DNA from: Fontibacterium subtropicum | GTDB taxonomy: Bacteria > Pseudomonadota > Alphaproteobacteria > Pelagibacterales > Pelagibacteraceae | Direction: 5' to 3' | DNA: 64,000 nt | Assembly: GCA_965235415.1 (NCBI GenBank) | Contig: CBDDXD010000002.1 | Span: 186,001 to 250,000, forward strand | Shown here: piece after piece, positions 28,643 to 37,288 of the stretch | Numbering within the stretch: position 1 is the first letter of the stretch | How the letters are laid out: each line of letters begins with the position of its first letter | Program-made: the position numbers and the translations under genes | Notes under the pieces: model-generated | Databases searched by the model: none | Seen by the model: the letters and a program-made list of their open reading frames with translations, nothing else | Told to the model about the DNA's origin: nothing

Positions 28643-29290
28643 TTAGATTATTTTTAATTCACGTAAGCCTGCATAAAAATCTTTTGCGCCTTCATAACCA
28701 AAATAAAATGAAAGTAATAGTAGTAGAACACTTGAAATTCTAAAGAATGTTCCCATAGGAATTATCTTAGTAATTTTATTTAGACCAAAATAAACAAAAA
28801 TTAGAGCCAATGTTCCAGTAATTGCTCCAGCAATCACAGGCACTGTGCTGTAAATTGTTGAAGTAAATAAGGCAGCATAAAATAAAACTACTTCAAAACC
28901 TTCTCGAATAATTGCAAAGAAAACTGTAAGGGATAAAAAGAAAGGGTTACCTGTAGAAACGGCTTTGTCTACTTTTCCTTCAACATGTTGTTTTGCACTG
29001 TGACTAAAATAAGCAACATAAGCTAACATTCCAGATGCAATTAACATTACTGAGCCTTCAAATAATTCTTGATGTGCATGCGTTATTGCCGCAATTTTTT
29101 TTACAGCCAAAGCGGTTAGTAAAGACATTACTATTCCAGCAACTAATCCCCACATGACCGCAGGACGATGATGTCTTGCATTCATCTTATCTAAATATGT
29201 GAATACTAAGATAGAAATTAATAAAGCCTCGAATCCTTCTCTAAAAAGAATAAAAAAAGAACTTAAATAAGGCGTAAGTGTTTCAGTCAT
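28643..29290 (-). CDS. FTR1-family iron permease
   Basis: A 215-residue polytopic membrane protein with about seven helices. The two REGxE iron-binding motifs are visible: REGFEALLI near residue 17 and REGFEVVLF near residue 130. This is the bare permease without the EfeO-like periplasmic domain, and no EfeO or EfeB gene is adjacent. It leads a two-gene operon with mbfA. The 131 bases upstream hold no obvious Fur or Irr box to my eye. Confidence 0.88.
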   Translation of the reverse strand: MTETLTPYLSSFFILFREGFEALLISILVFTYLDKMNARHHRPAVMWGLVAGIVMSLLTALAVKKIAAITHAHQELFEGSVMLIASGMLAYVAYFSHSAKQHVEGKVDKAVSTGNPFFLSLTVFFAIIREGFEVVLFYAALFTSTIYSTVPVIAGAITGTLALIFVYFGLNKITKIIPMGTFFRISSVLLLLLSFYFGYEGAKDFYAGLRELKII

Positions 29291-29421
29291 TATTTTTGAA
29301 TGATGAATGATTAATTATTTTCATATTTAATGTCAAACACTAATAAAATAAATTCAACCTTTAATTCTGAGTATTTTAGTAGGAATAGGCTTTATTTTTA
29401 AAGAGAAAAATAATCTCAAAC

Positions 29422-30090
29422 TCAATTTGTCGCATTAATTTTTTTCCAAACAAAATAAGTATTTAGAAAAAATAAACTCATAAAAAGAAAATAATTCCAT
29501 TCAATAATAATTCTAGTATTCCAAGTTGTTAATTGTAAGAAACGATTAGTAAATAAAAACAAAACGAAGCCAAAAATAACGACCATAAGACTATGATAAA
29601 AAGTTATTTTTATAGCCTGATAAGAAACTATAACCTGATAATCGTCTTTTATTTTCATGTAAGATAATGCGATAAAAAATTGAGAAAATACTAAAGCAAT
29701 AATATAAATAAATATTCCCCCTCTTCTCATAAATTTCCAAACTTCCGATCCCTCCACTCCTAAAAAAAGAATATAGGAAATTAAGCATGTGGCTGAGATA
29801 AAGCCAAATAATAGAATTAAATTTAAATATATTTTAGAAATTAAAAATTTTTTAAATATTCTTACATGTTCAAAACAGTAGGCAATAATCATTATAACAG
29901 TGATTAACATCATGGGTTTAAATATTAAAACGGCGGGATAACTTCTTCCTATTCTACTAATAGTGTAGCACCCATCAACAAAGGGGTTACAAAATTCGTA
30001 AACGTTAAAAGCTACCGAAACACCAAGGCAGGTTAAAATTGTTATTAATGGAATAATAAATAATCCAAGACTTAACCTTTGAATTAACAT
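29422..30090 (-). CDS. Frag1/DRAM/Sfk1-like membrane protein
   Basis: A 222-residue protein with six or seven transmembrane helices. The first extracytoplasmic loop NPFVDGCYTISRIGRSYPA, with Cys and the SIxxxGR pattern, resembles the bacterial members of the Frag1/DRAM/Sfk1 family. The function is unknown in bacteria. It starts 15 bases after a 45-aa membrane ORF on the same strand and the two may be co-transcribed. Confidence 0.55.
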   Translation of the reverse strand: MLIQRLSLGLFIIPLITILTCLGVSVAFNVYEFCNPFVDGCYTISRIGRSYPAVLIFKPMMLITVIMIIAYCFEHVRIFKKFLISKIYLNLILLFGFISATCLISYILFLGVEGSEVWKFMRRGGIFIYIIALVFSQFFIALSYMKIKDDYQVIVSYQAIKITFYHSLMVVIFGFVLFLFTNRFLQLTTWNTRIIIEWNYFLFMSLFFLNTYFVWKKINATN

Positions 30091-30105
30091 TGAGGATTTT
30101 AAATC

Positions 30106-30243
30106 TTAAGCGTCTGTAAAAGTTCCTGTTCTAGGATCTTTTTTTAATACTCTCACCTGATGTTGTTTTTTACTGCGTGAATAAAGAAAAAGTATTATTG
30201 CAACTAAAAAAACAATTAGTGTAATTAAATATTTAGTCATCAT
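30106..30243 (-). CDS. Small single-pass membrane protein, 45 aa, unknown
   Basis: Two consecutive ATG codons (30243 and 30240) open a frame that ends with TAA at 30106-30108. Residues 4-21 form a hydrophobic helix, followed by the basic, well-structured tail SRSKKQHQVRVLKKDPRTGT. The gene fills the gap between the Frag1-like gene (15 bases downstream) and the divergent histidine phosphatase. I do not recognise it. Confidence 0.5.
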   Translation of the reverse strand: MMTKYLITLIVFLVAIILFLYSRSKKQHQVRVLKKDPRTGTFTDA

Positions 30244-30298
30244 TTTATAAATTAAATGTTAATTATGACTATTCGACGACAACTGCTATACTAATATA

Positions 30299-30850
30299 AT
30301 GCAAGTAAGATCAATAATTTTAGTATGTCTTTTAAGCATAGCGAGTTTCTTTCCTACTTTTGCAAATGAACAAAAAATTATTAAAGATTTAAAGGAAGGC
30401 GGAAAGTTAATTCTTATTCGTCATTCAGAGGCTCCAGGAACAGGTGATCCTGCAAATTTTAACTTAAATGATTGTAGAACCCAACGAAATTTATCAGTCG
30501 AAGGCATTGAGCAAGCAAAAAGATTGGGTGAATTTTTTATAAAAAATAATATTCCTTTTGAAAAAGTTTATTCATCTGAATATTGCAGATGCAAAGATAC
30601 AGCTAGATACGCATTTAAAAATTTTGAAACTTTTTCAGGTTTAAATTCTACATTTGCAGACCCAAGTAAAACGCCTGCTTATATAAAAAGAACCAAAGAA
30701 TTTATTGAAAAACTAGATAAAAACAAAAATTATATATTCGTTGCTCACCATACTACGATTGAAGGTCTAGTTAATAAATTTGCAAATTCTGGTGAGATGA
30801 TCATAGTTGATAGAGCTTATAAAATTATTAACAGTTTTAAAGTGAATTAG
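30299..30850 (+). CDS. Exported histidine phosphatase superfamily protein
   Basis: A 183-residue protein with a signal peptide (about 1-22, ending ...FFPTFA), so periplasmic or exported. The catalytic LIRHSEA (the RHG-type phosphohistidine) and the second His in VAHHTTIEG are present, with conserved SSEYCRCKDTA between. The substrate is unknown; small exported members include phytase-like and SixA-like enzymes. It stands before the LysR-type HTH gene. Confidence 0.85.
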   Translation: MQVRSIILVCLLSIASFFPTFANEQKIIKDLKEGGKLILIRHSEAPGTGDPANFNLNDCRTQRNLSVEGIEQAKRLGEFFIKNNIPFEKVYSSEYCRCKDTARYAFKNFETFSGLNSTFADPSKTPAYIKRTKEFIEKLDKNKNYIFVAHHTTIEGLVNKFANSGEMIIVDRAYKIINSFKVN

Positions 30851-30881
30851 CATACCTCATTTTCCAACATTGCATTAGTTA

Positions 30882-30891
30882 GTTATGCATT
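30882..30891. repeat. GTTATGCATT copy 1, candidate operator
   Basis: The 10-mer GTTATGCATT lies 22 bases before the HTH-only LysR-type gene. An identical copy occurs at 31181-31190, just after that gene and 94 bases before glnK. The core ATGCAT is palindromic. Such flanking pairs fit autoregulation plus control of the next operon, but two copies are weak evidence. Confidence 0.35.
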
Positions 30892-30913
30892 TTGGATATA
30901 CATTTTTTTTAGT

Positions 30914-31171
30914 ATGAATTGGGAAAAGCTAAAAGTATTTAAAAAAGTAGCTAAAGCTGGAAGTTTTTTAACAGCATCAAAGCAAGATAATAAATCCCAA
31001 TCAACTTTTTCAAGAGCGGTCATGGATCTTGAAAAAGAAATAAATCAAAAACTTTTTAATAGAACAAGCAAAGGAGTTATACCTACATTGCATGGCAGCA
31101 CACTTTTAAATTTAGTCGATGATTTTTCTAATAAATTAAATCAATTTAAGAACAATATCAGAAAAAATTAA
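30914..31171 (+). CDS. Stand-alone LysR-type DNA-binding domain protein
   Basis: An 85-residue protein made only of the LysR winged HTH: LKVFKKVAKAGSFLTASKQ, QSTFSRAVMDLEKEINQKLF and NRTSKGVIPTLHG are typical of its helices and wing. After about 20 more residues, which match the linker helix that dimerises LysR proteins, the frame stops. There is no effector-binding domain in any frame downstream. It is either a relic of a LysR regulator or a functional mini-regulator. It lies on the same strand 113 bases before glnK-amtB. Confidence 0.8.
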   Translation: MNWEKLKVFKKVAKAGSFLTASKQDNKSQSTFSRAVMDLEKEINQKLFNRTSKGVIPTLHGSTLLNLVDDFSNKLNQFKNNIRKN

Positions 31172-31180
31172 TTTTTTTTG

Positions 31181-31190
31181 GTTATGCATT
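31181..31190. repeat. GTTATGCATT copy 2, candidate operator upstream of glnK
   Basis: An exact second copy of the 10-mer at 30882-30891. It lies in the 113-base gap between the LysR-type HTH gene and glnK. No -24/-12 sigma-54 promoter was recognisable in that gap. Confidence 0.35.
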
Positions 31191-31284
31191 CTGATCATAT
31201 CTGAATCATTGAATGGTCATTTCATTTTAAAAAAAATCTTTGTTACTCCATTACTAATTTAAACAAACAGAAACAGGGAGTATT

Positions 31285-31623
31285 ATGAAACTAATCACTG
31301 CGATCATAAAACCTGAACAAGCAGATAATGTTAAGAAAGCTCTTAACAAAATTGGCGTGGATGGGTTGACGATGACAGATGTCAAAGGATATGGAAGGCA
31401 GAAGGGTCATACAGAATTTTATCGAGGTTCTGAATATGAAGTTGCTTTTCTTCCAAAAACAAAACTAGAAATAGCGGTCTCAAGTAAGAAATATAAAAAA
31501 GCTTTAGAGACTATTCTTAAAACTGCGAAAACTGGAAAAATTGGTGATGGAAAAATTTTCGTAACTAATTTGAGTCAAGTTATTCGTGTTCGAACAGGTG
31601 AAAAAGGAGATAAGGCAATATGA
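31285..31623 (+). CDS. glnK: Nitrogen regulatory protein PII (GlnK)
   Basis: A 112-residue PII signal protein. It keeps Y51, the uridylylation site at the tip of the T-loop (GHTEFYRGSEYEVAFLP), and the C-terminal GDGKIFV and VIRVRTGE that bind ATP and 2-oxoglutarate. Linkage to amtB with a 4-base ATGA overlap identifies it as GlnK, which plugs the ammonium channel when nitrogen is sufficient. A good SD (ACAGGGAG) precedes the ATG. Confidence 0.95.
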   Translation: MKLITAIIKPEQADNVKKALNKIGVDGLTMTDVKGYGRQKGHTEFYRGSEYEVAFLPKTKLEIAVSSKKYKKALETILKTAKTGKIGDGKIFVTNLSQVIRVRTGEKGDKAI

Positions 31624-32897
31624 TGAAAACAATATCTAAAGTTTTAATTTTTTTGGTTGTTTTATTTCAATCAACAGTTCTTTTTGCAGCTGCACCAAAA
31701 CCAGTATTAAATCCAGGTGATGCGTCGTGGATGTTAACAAGTACAGCGCTTGTATTGTTAATGACTATTCCAGGTCTTGCCTTATTTTATGGTGGTTTAG
31801 TTGGTAAAAAAAATATTGTTTCAACAATTAGTCAATCTTTTATGATTACTTGTGTTGTGACTCTTATTTGGTTTGTATGTGGCTACTCATTAACTTTTGG
31901 CGAAGGAAATTTATATATTGGTGACCTTTCCAAGTTATTTTTAAAAGGAATTGATGTTGCCTCATTAAATATGACAATCCCTGAAACGGTATTTATTTGC
32001 TACCAGTTAACATTTGCAATTATAACTGTTTCTCTAATTTGTGGATCAATTGTAGAACGAGTAAACTTTGGTGCTTTATTTATTTTTGTAATTTTGTGGA
32101 GTATTTTTGTTTACGCGCCTATTGGTCACATGGTTTGGGGTGGCGGTTATTTATCTAAACTTGGCGTACTTGATTTTGCTGGTGGAACAGTTGTTCATAT
32201 CAACTCTGGTATTGCTGGCTTAGTTGCAGCCTTAGTGATTGGCAAAAGAAAATCAAAAGCTCGTCCGCATAATGTTGCATTAACAATGATTGGTGCTTCG
32301 ATGCTGTGGGTTGGTTGGTTTGGATTTAATGCTGGTTCAGCAGTTGCTGCAAATGGTAGCGCTGGAATGGCAATGCTTGTAACTCAAATTGCAGCTGCAA
32401 CAGCGGGTGTTGCTTGGATGTTAGCTGAATGGTTTACTGGTGAGAAAAAACCAAGTTTACTTGGAATGTGTTCAGGTGCTGTAGCAGGACTAGTAGCAAT
32501 CACACCTGCGGCAGGATTTGTAACTCCAAGCGCTGCTTTTGTCATTGGGCTCATTGTTGGAATAATTTGTTTCCTTGCATGCGCTAAATTAAAAAGTGCT
32601 TTAGGTTATGATGATGCTTTAGACGTATTTGGCATTCATGCAATTGGAGGAGCTCTTGGTGCAATATTAACAGGAGTATTCGCAGCTAAATCTATTGGTG
32701 GAACAGCAGGGTTATTAGAAGGAAATGCTGAGCAATTAAAATTACAATTAATTGGTGTAGTTGTTACAATTATTTTTACAACAGTTGTAACTTACATCAT
32801 TTTAAAAATTGTAAATTTGATTACACCACTTAGAGCTTCTGATGCGCATGAAAGAGATGGTTTAGATCTTTCTCATCATGGAGAACAAGTAAGTTAA
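31620..32897 (+). CDS. amtB: Ammonium transporter AmtB
   Basis: A 425-residue inner-membrane ammonium channel with 11 core helices. An N-terminal signal-like segment is cut near FAAAP. DASWMLTSTALVLLM, the first pore His in TVVHINSGIAGLVAAL and the second in VFGIHAIGGALGAI are conserved. The start overlaps the glnK stop as ATGA. A perfect hairpin terminator follows 33 bases after the stop. Confidence 0.97.
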   Translation: MMKTISKVLIFLVVLFQSTVLFAAAPKPVLNPGDASWMLTSTALVLLMTIPGLALFYGGLVGKKNIVSTISQSFMITCVVTLIWFVCGYSLTFGEGNLYIGDLSKLFLKGIDVASLNMTIPETVFICYQLTFAIITVSLICGSIVERVNFGALFIFVILWSIFVYAPIGHMVWGGGYLSKLGVLDFAGGTVVHINSGIAGLVAALVIGKRKSKARPHNVALTMIGASMLWVGWFGFNAGSAVAANGSAGMAMLVTQIAAATAGVAWMLAEWFTGEKKPSLLGMCSGAVAGLVAITPAAGFVTPSAAFVIGLIVGIICFLACAKLKSALGYDDALDVFGIHAIGGALGAILTGVFAAKSIGGTAGLLEGNAEQLKLQLIGVVVTIIFTTVVTYIILKIVNLITPLRASDAHERDGLDLSHHGEQVS

Positions 32898-32930
32898 AAT
32901 TTATAAGTCCCCCTTATAAGTAAAGTAATC

Positions 32931-32963
32931 GAGGCCCAGATTAAATCTGGGCCTCATTTTTTT
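32931..32963 (+). terminator. Rho-independent terminator of glnK-amtB
   Basis: GAGGCCCAGA (32931-32940) and TCTGGGCCTC (32946-32955) form a perfect 10-bp stem with loop TTAAA, followed by a T run (32957-32963). It is by far the best intrinsic terminator in the window. No T run is present on the other side, so it serves the rightward operon only. Confidence 0.92.
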
Positions 32964-32979
32964 AAAAAATTAAATTAAT

Positions 32980-34866
32980 TTAAATTTCTATAACACCGCC
33001 AAGTTCAACGGTCTTTTCTTTAGGAATTTTATAATATTCTGTTGCGCCCATCATAATACGGTGCATAAAGATAAATAACCTTGTTACAATAGAAGGATCT
33101 TTTGCAATAACCTTAACTTTACCTACGAAGAATGATGTTTCTTCCATATTAAATTTAAATTCATTTGCTCTAAGCAATGCAAGAACTCTTGGAATATTAG
33201 GTTCTTCTTGGAAACCATAACGAACTACAATGGTATAAAAATTAGATCCTAAATGTTTAACAATTAAACGTTCATCATTTCTAAGTTTTGGAAAATTTTC
33301 AAAACTTAAATGCATACAAACAATTCGTTTATGTAATATTTTATTATGTTTTAAATTATGTAGCATTGCCATTGGCACAACAGCAAGATTAGGCACAAAG
33401 AATACTGCAGTCCCTGGAACTCTTTTAACTTTAATTTTATTTCTTTTTAATTGAGAGATAAATTTACTAATTTTAATTGAACCTTGCCAACGAGCAGCTA
33501 ACATACGATCTCGACCAATAATCCAGCTTAACATGATCGTAAGTAATCCAACCGCGATAACGATTGGAAACCAACCTCCATCAAAAATCTTCACTACGTT
33601 TGATGAAAGAAAGACTACATCAATAATAAGTAGTAATAAAAAGACAGGTATAAAGATAAATTTATTCCACTTTCTGACAGTTATTAATAAATAAGTTGCA
33701 AGAATAGTATCGACTAACATCGCGCCTGTTACAGAAATTCCATACGCGTGAGATAAGTTTTCAGAACTTTTAAATCCTAAAATTAGTAATGATACCCCTA
33801 AGAAAAGAAAAAGATTTATTTTCGATAAATATACTTCACCATATTCTTTATCGGATGTGTGCTTAACTCTAAGTCTTGGAATATAACCTAATTGTACAGC
33901 TTGGCTTGTAATTGAAAATACTCCAGAAATTACAGCTTGTGAGGCAATGATGGTTGCTGTGGATGCCAAAATAATAAGTGGAATTAAAGCCCAATCAGGA
34001 GCGAGTCTATAAAATGGGTTATCGATGGCTTTAGGATCTGAAATTAACAAAGCTCCTTGACCAAAGTAATTTAACAATAAAGCTGGAAATACAATTAAGA
34101 ACCAAGAAAATTTTATAGGCGATCTTCCAAAGTGGCCCATATCTGAATACAAAGCTTCCCCTCCAGTGATTGCAAGAACAATTGCCCCTAGTATTGCAAT
34201 GGAAACACCTTGATGTTTAATTAAAAAATTTAATCCATACATTGGATTTAAAGCTCTTAATATCGAAGGCTTATCTATAATCTCAAGAAGTCCAAAGTAT
34301 CCAATGGTTACAAACCATACTAACATAATAGGACCAAAGTATGATCCAATCCGACCTGTCCCAAATTTTTCAATGGCAAATAAAATTGAAACAAGAATTA
34401 GTGAAATATAAATTACATATTTGCCTAGTTGAGGAGAGACAACTTTCAGACCCTCAACGGCGCTGAGCACAGAAATTGCAGGAGTGATTAAGCTATCACC
34501 AAAAAATAATGCAGCCCCCAAAGTTCCAAGAATAATAACGAACCAACGTAATTTAGAATTTTTAGATTTTTTATCTAATTTTCTAAGCAACAGAGCTGTT
34601 AAAGCAAAAACTCCACCCTCACCGTGGTTGTCTGCTCTCATAATAATTAAAATATATTTAATAGAGACAACAATAATTAATGCCCAAGTAATTAATGATA
34701 AAACTCCCAGAACCGAAGCAGTAATGCCGGCACCAGAGCCCTCAGTTGCTTCAACAGAAAGTTTAAGAGCGTACAATGGAGATGTTCCAATATCTCCAAA
34801 CACAACGCCCAGCGCAGAAATAACTAAAAGAGGTAAACTTCTATGATTACCGTTTTTATTATTCAT
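32980..34866 (-). CDS. kup: Low-affinity potassium transporter Kup
   Basis: A 628-residue K+:H+ symporter with about 12 transmembrane helices (1-450) and a C-terminal cytoplasmic domain. The N-terminal GVVFGDIGTSPLYALK is diagnostic, as are GEALYSDMGHFGRSPIKFSW and GTAVFFVPN. The start is an ATG at 34866. It is a single-gene unit, divergent from azlC across 193 bases. Confidence 0.96.
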   Translation of the reverse strand: MNNKNGNHRSLPLLVISALGVVFGDIGTSPLYALKLSVEATEGSGAGITASVLGVLSLITWALIIVVSIKYILIIMRADNHGEGGVFALTALLLRKLDKKSKNSKLRWFVIILGTLGAALFFGDSLITPAISVLSAVEGLKVVSPQLGKYVIYISLILVSILFAIEKFGTGRIGSYFGPIMLVWFVTIGYFGLLEIIDKPSILRALNPMYGLNFLIKHQGVSIAILGAIVLAITGGEALYSDMGHFGRSPIKFSWFLIVFPALLLNYFGQGALLISDPKAIDNPFYRLAPDWALIPLIILASTATIIASQAVISGVFSITSQAVQLGYIPRLRVKHTSDKEYGEVYLSKINLFLFLGVSLLILGFKSSENLSHAYGISVTGAMLVDTILATYLLITVRKWNKFIFIPVFLLLLIIDVVFLSSNVVKIFDGGWFPIVIAVGLLTIMLSWIIGRDRMLAARWQGSIKISKFISQLKRNKIKVKRVPGTAVFFVPNLAVVPMAMLHNLKHNKILHKRIVCMHLSFENFPKLRNDERLIVKHLGSNFYTIVVRYGFQEEPNIPRVLALLRANEFKFNMEETSFFVGKVKVIAKDPSIVTRLFIFMHRIMMGATEYYKIPKEKTVELGGVIEI

Positions 34867-34931
34867 GAGAGATTTTTATATATATTTTGATAAAGAAAGT
34901 ATTTTTTTAAGAACTGTAATTATTATTCATA

Positions 34932-34965
34932 ATTGCAATGCATATATAAGAGAGTTGCAATATTA
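34932..34965. promoter_or_regulatory. TTGCAAT-type repeats between kup and azlC
   Basis: The 193-base divergent gap holds the palindrome ATTGCAAT (34932-34939) and TTGCAATATTA (34955-34965). TGCAATATTA is identical to half of a palindrome in the phasin control region at 52837-52846. This may be coincidence in AT-rich DNA, or a shared binding site. Confidence 0.25.
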
Positions 34966-35059
34966 AATGAAGTGCATAAAAACTAAAGATATAACTATAT
35001 TATTCTATAATTTTCACTTAAAACGAGAGCGCCTAATTTAAAAATTTATAATTTCCCTC

Positions 35060-35755
35060 ATGAACATTCGATACAAAATTTTTTCAAAAGGATGCTTGGA
35101 TGTTCTTCCGCTTCTTATTCCAGTAGTTCCATTTGGTATTATCTTTGGTGTGATTGGAATTGAGTCTGGACTTGGCTCAACAGTCACTTTTTTAATGTCT
35201 ATTATTATTTTTGCAGGTTCATCACAACTTGCCTTTGCACAACTATTTACAAGCGGGGCAACAACACCGGTGATTGTAAGTTCTGTCGCAATTGTAAATT
35301 CAAGGCACTTTTTATATAGCGCGGTCATTGCTCAATATTTAACTAAAGTTAAATTATTTTGGAAAATTGTTTTATCTTATTTTTTAACAGATCAAGCTTT
35401 TATTGTTTCGCAGAAATATTTTAAACAACAACCAAAAAATAAGGACAGACATTATCATTTATTAGGATCTGGTTTTACATTGTGGTTCGTATGGCAACTT
35501 TCCACAGTTGCTGGAATTATTTTAGGTGAAGTTATTCCAAAAGAATTAAATTTAGCATTTGCAGTCCCGTTAACTTTTATTTCTTTAATTATTGTTGATA
35601 TTAAGAAAATAGATCATTTAATAGTTGCAATTACCTCAGGTATTTTTGCAATTATTTTTTTTAACTTACCTCTTAGAACTTACATTATTGTTGCCGCCGC
35701 TGCTGGAATTTTAGTTGCTTACGGATTATCACACACAAAACTTTATAGAAAATAA
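35060..35755 (+). CDS. azlC: Branched-chain amino acid exporter, large subunit AzlC
   Basis: A 231-residue polytopic membrane protein. IPVVPFGIIFGVIGI, IFAGSSQLAFAQL and NSRHFLYSAVIAQYL are hallmark AzlC segments. With the small AzlD subunit it exports branched-chain amino acids (the BrnFE type in Corynebacterium). The azlD ATG lies one base after its stop. Confidence 0.92.
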   Translation: MNIRYKIFSKGCLDVLPLLIPVVPFGIIFGVIGIESGLGSTVTFLMSIIIFAGSSQLAFAQLFTSGATTPVIVSSVAIVNSRHFLYSAVIAQYLTKVKLFWKIVLSYFLTDQAFIVSQKYFKQQPKNKDRHYHLLGSGFTLWFVWQLSTVAGIILGEVIPKELNLAFAVPLTFISLIIVDIKKIDHLIVAITSGIFAIIFFNLPLRTYIIVAAAAGILVAYGLSHTKLYRK

Positions 35756-35756
35756 A

Positions 35757-36068
35757 ATGATTTGGACGACTTTAATACTTGCTGGACTTGTTACTTTTTT
35801 TACTCGTTTTTCAATGATCGCGTTATTAAAAAAAAATCATTTTGGTCCACGAATTAGAGTAGTTTTAAGTTATGTGCCAAGTGCAGTTTTTCCAGCAATA
35901 ATTTTTCCAGCTGTTTTTTTAAATTCTACAGGACAATTAATATTTTTAGATAATCCTAAAGTTTTAGCTGCACTAGTAGCTGTATTAGTTGGTTATTTAA
36001 CAGAAAGTGTGATTGCAACAATTCTTTCAGGCCTTACAGTTTTGTGGCTACTGATCTTTTTTATTTAA
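35757..36068 (+). CDS. azlD: Branched-chain amino acid exporter, small subunit AzlD
   Basis: A 103-residue membrane protein with four helices. FTRFSMIALLKK and RVVLSYVPSAVFPAIIFPAV are typical AzlD. I set the start at ATG 35757, one base after azlC, rather than an in-frame ATG at 35715 inside azlC. The 3' end is three bases before the MFS gene, so azlC, azlD and the MFS gene form one run. Confidence 0.88.
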   Translation: MIWTTLILAGLVTFFTRFSMIALLKKNHFGPRIRVVLSYVPSAVFPAIIFPAVFLNSTGQLIFLDNPKVLAALVAVLVGYLTESVIATILSGLTVLWLLIFFI

Positions 36069-36071
36069 TAA

Positions 36072-37240
36072 ATGCTTAAAAAGATTCTGTCACTTCCAAA
36101 AACAGTTTGGTTAATTGGACTTATCAGTCTTATTAATGATAGTGCGAGCGAAATGGTTTATCCATTGCTTCCACTTTATTTATCAAGTGTATTACTTGCA
36201 GGTCCAAGAGGCTCTTGGAATTATAGAAGGGATTGCAGAAGCAACTTCAAGCCTACTTCGATTATTCACAGGGGTTATTTTTGATAGAACCAGAAAAGCA
36301 AAACCTTGGCTAGTATTTGGTTATGGGATTGCAGGAATTAGTAGACCCTTAATTGCATTTATTAGTTCTTGGCCAGCATTGCTTTTTATTAGATTTGCAG
36401 ATCGAGTAGGTAAAGGACTTAGATCATCTCCAAGGGATGCTTTACTTGCAAACAGTACAAATAAAAAAAATTATGGTTTAGTTTTTGGTTTTCACCGCGC
36501 CATGGATAATGCGGGGGCAATTATAGGTCCATTAATGGCTGCAATACTTGTTGGTATTGGTGTCTCATTACATAATATTTTTTTATTAGCGCTAGCACCT
36601 GCAATTTTAGCAGTGTCATTATCTTTAATGCTTAAAGAGAAAAAATTTAAACCAATTAAAACCAAAAAAATTAACTGGTCGCTTAAAGGAGCACCAAAAA
36701 GTTTTAAAAGATATTTATGGGCCGTTGCTTTTTTTACACTTGCATGTTCATCAGATATGTTTTTGTTATTTCGAGTGAAAGAATTAGGTATGGAAAATTA
36801 TCAAATTCCAATTTTGTGGGCGGGAGTTTCTTTTGTTACTACAGTTTTTAGCACCCCTTTTTCAGCTCTTTCAGATAAATACGGAAGACTTAAATTTTTA
36901 GCATTAGGTTGGACTGGCTTATGTTTTGTTTTATTTATTTATGTCACAAACTAACTCTTTAAATTTTGCAATTTGGATTTTATTTGGATTTTATGGATTA
37001 TTTAAAGCTGCAACGGAAGGTGTTGAGCGGGCATTTGTTGCAGATCTAACAAAAGTTAATCAGCGCGGAACAGCATTTGGTTGGTTTAATTTAATCACAG
37101 GATTCATGTTGTTCCCGGCATCATTTATTTTTGGATTTTTATATGAAAGTTATGGTGTGCAAATTGCATTTTTATTTTCAGCTATTTCGTCCATAATTGC
37201 TCTTGTTATTCTTGCAACTTGCAAAAACAAACGCGCTTAA
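36072..37240 (+). pseudogene. MFS transporter interrupted by two frameshifts
   Basis: Three overlapping frames together encode one complete MFS permease of about 390 residues. Frame 1 (36072 to about 36206) gives LISLINDSASEMVYPLLPLY; the sequence then continues in frame 2 as EALGIIEGIAEATSSLLRL and RFADRVGKGLRSSPRDALL to about 36940, and in frame 3 as FAIWILFGFYGLFKAATEG to 37240. The first break fits one extra A in CCAAGAGG (about 36205-36208). The second lies within 36925-36955. The family exports drugs or metabolites. This is either a decayed gene or two sequence errors; homopolymers elsewhere in the window are read correctly. Confidence 0.85.
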
Positions 37241-37288
37241 TTCTTTCAAACATTGATTAGTATTTTAAGATAGCTTAAGGTTTAGCTA

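Noticed and set aside
34484..34846. 120-aa open frame antisense to kup
   Set aside because: Shadow of the conserved Kup N-terminus.
36200..36212. Programmed ribosomal frameshift in the MFS gene
   Set aside because: CCAAGAGG is not a slippery heptamer and a second unrelated break follows, so decay or error is simpler.
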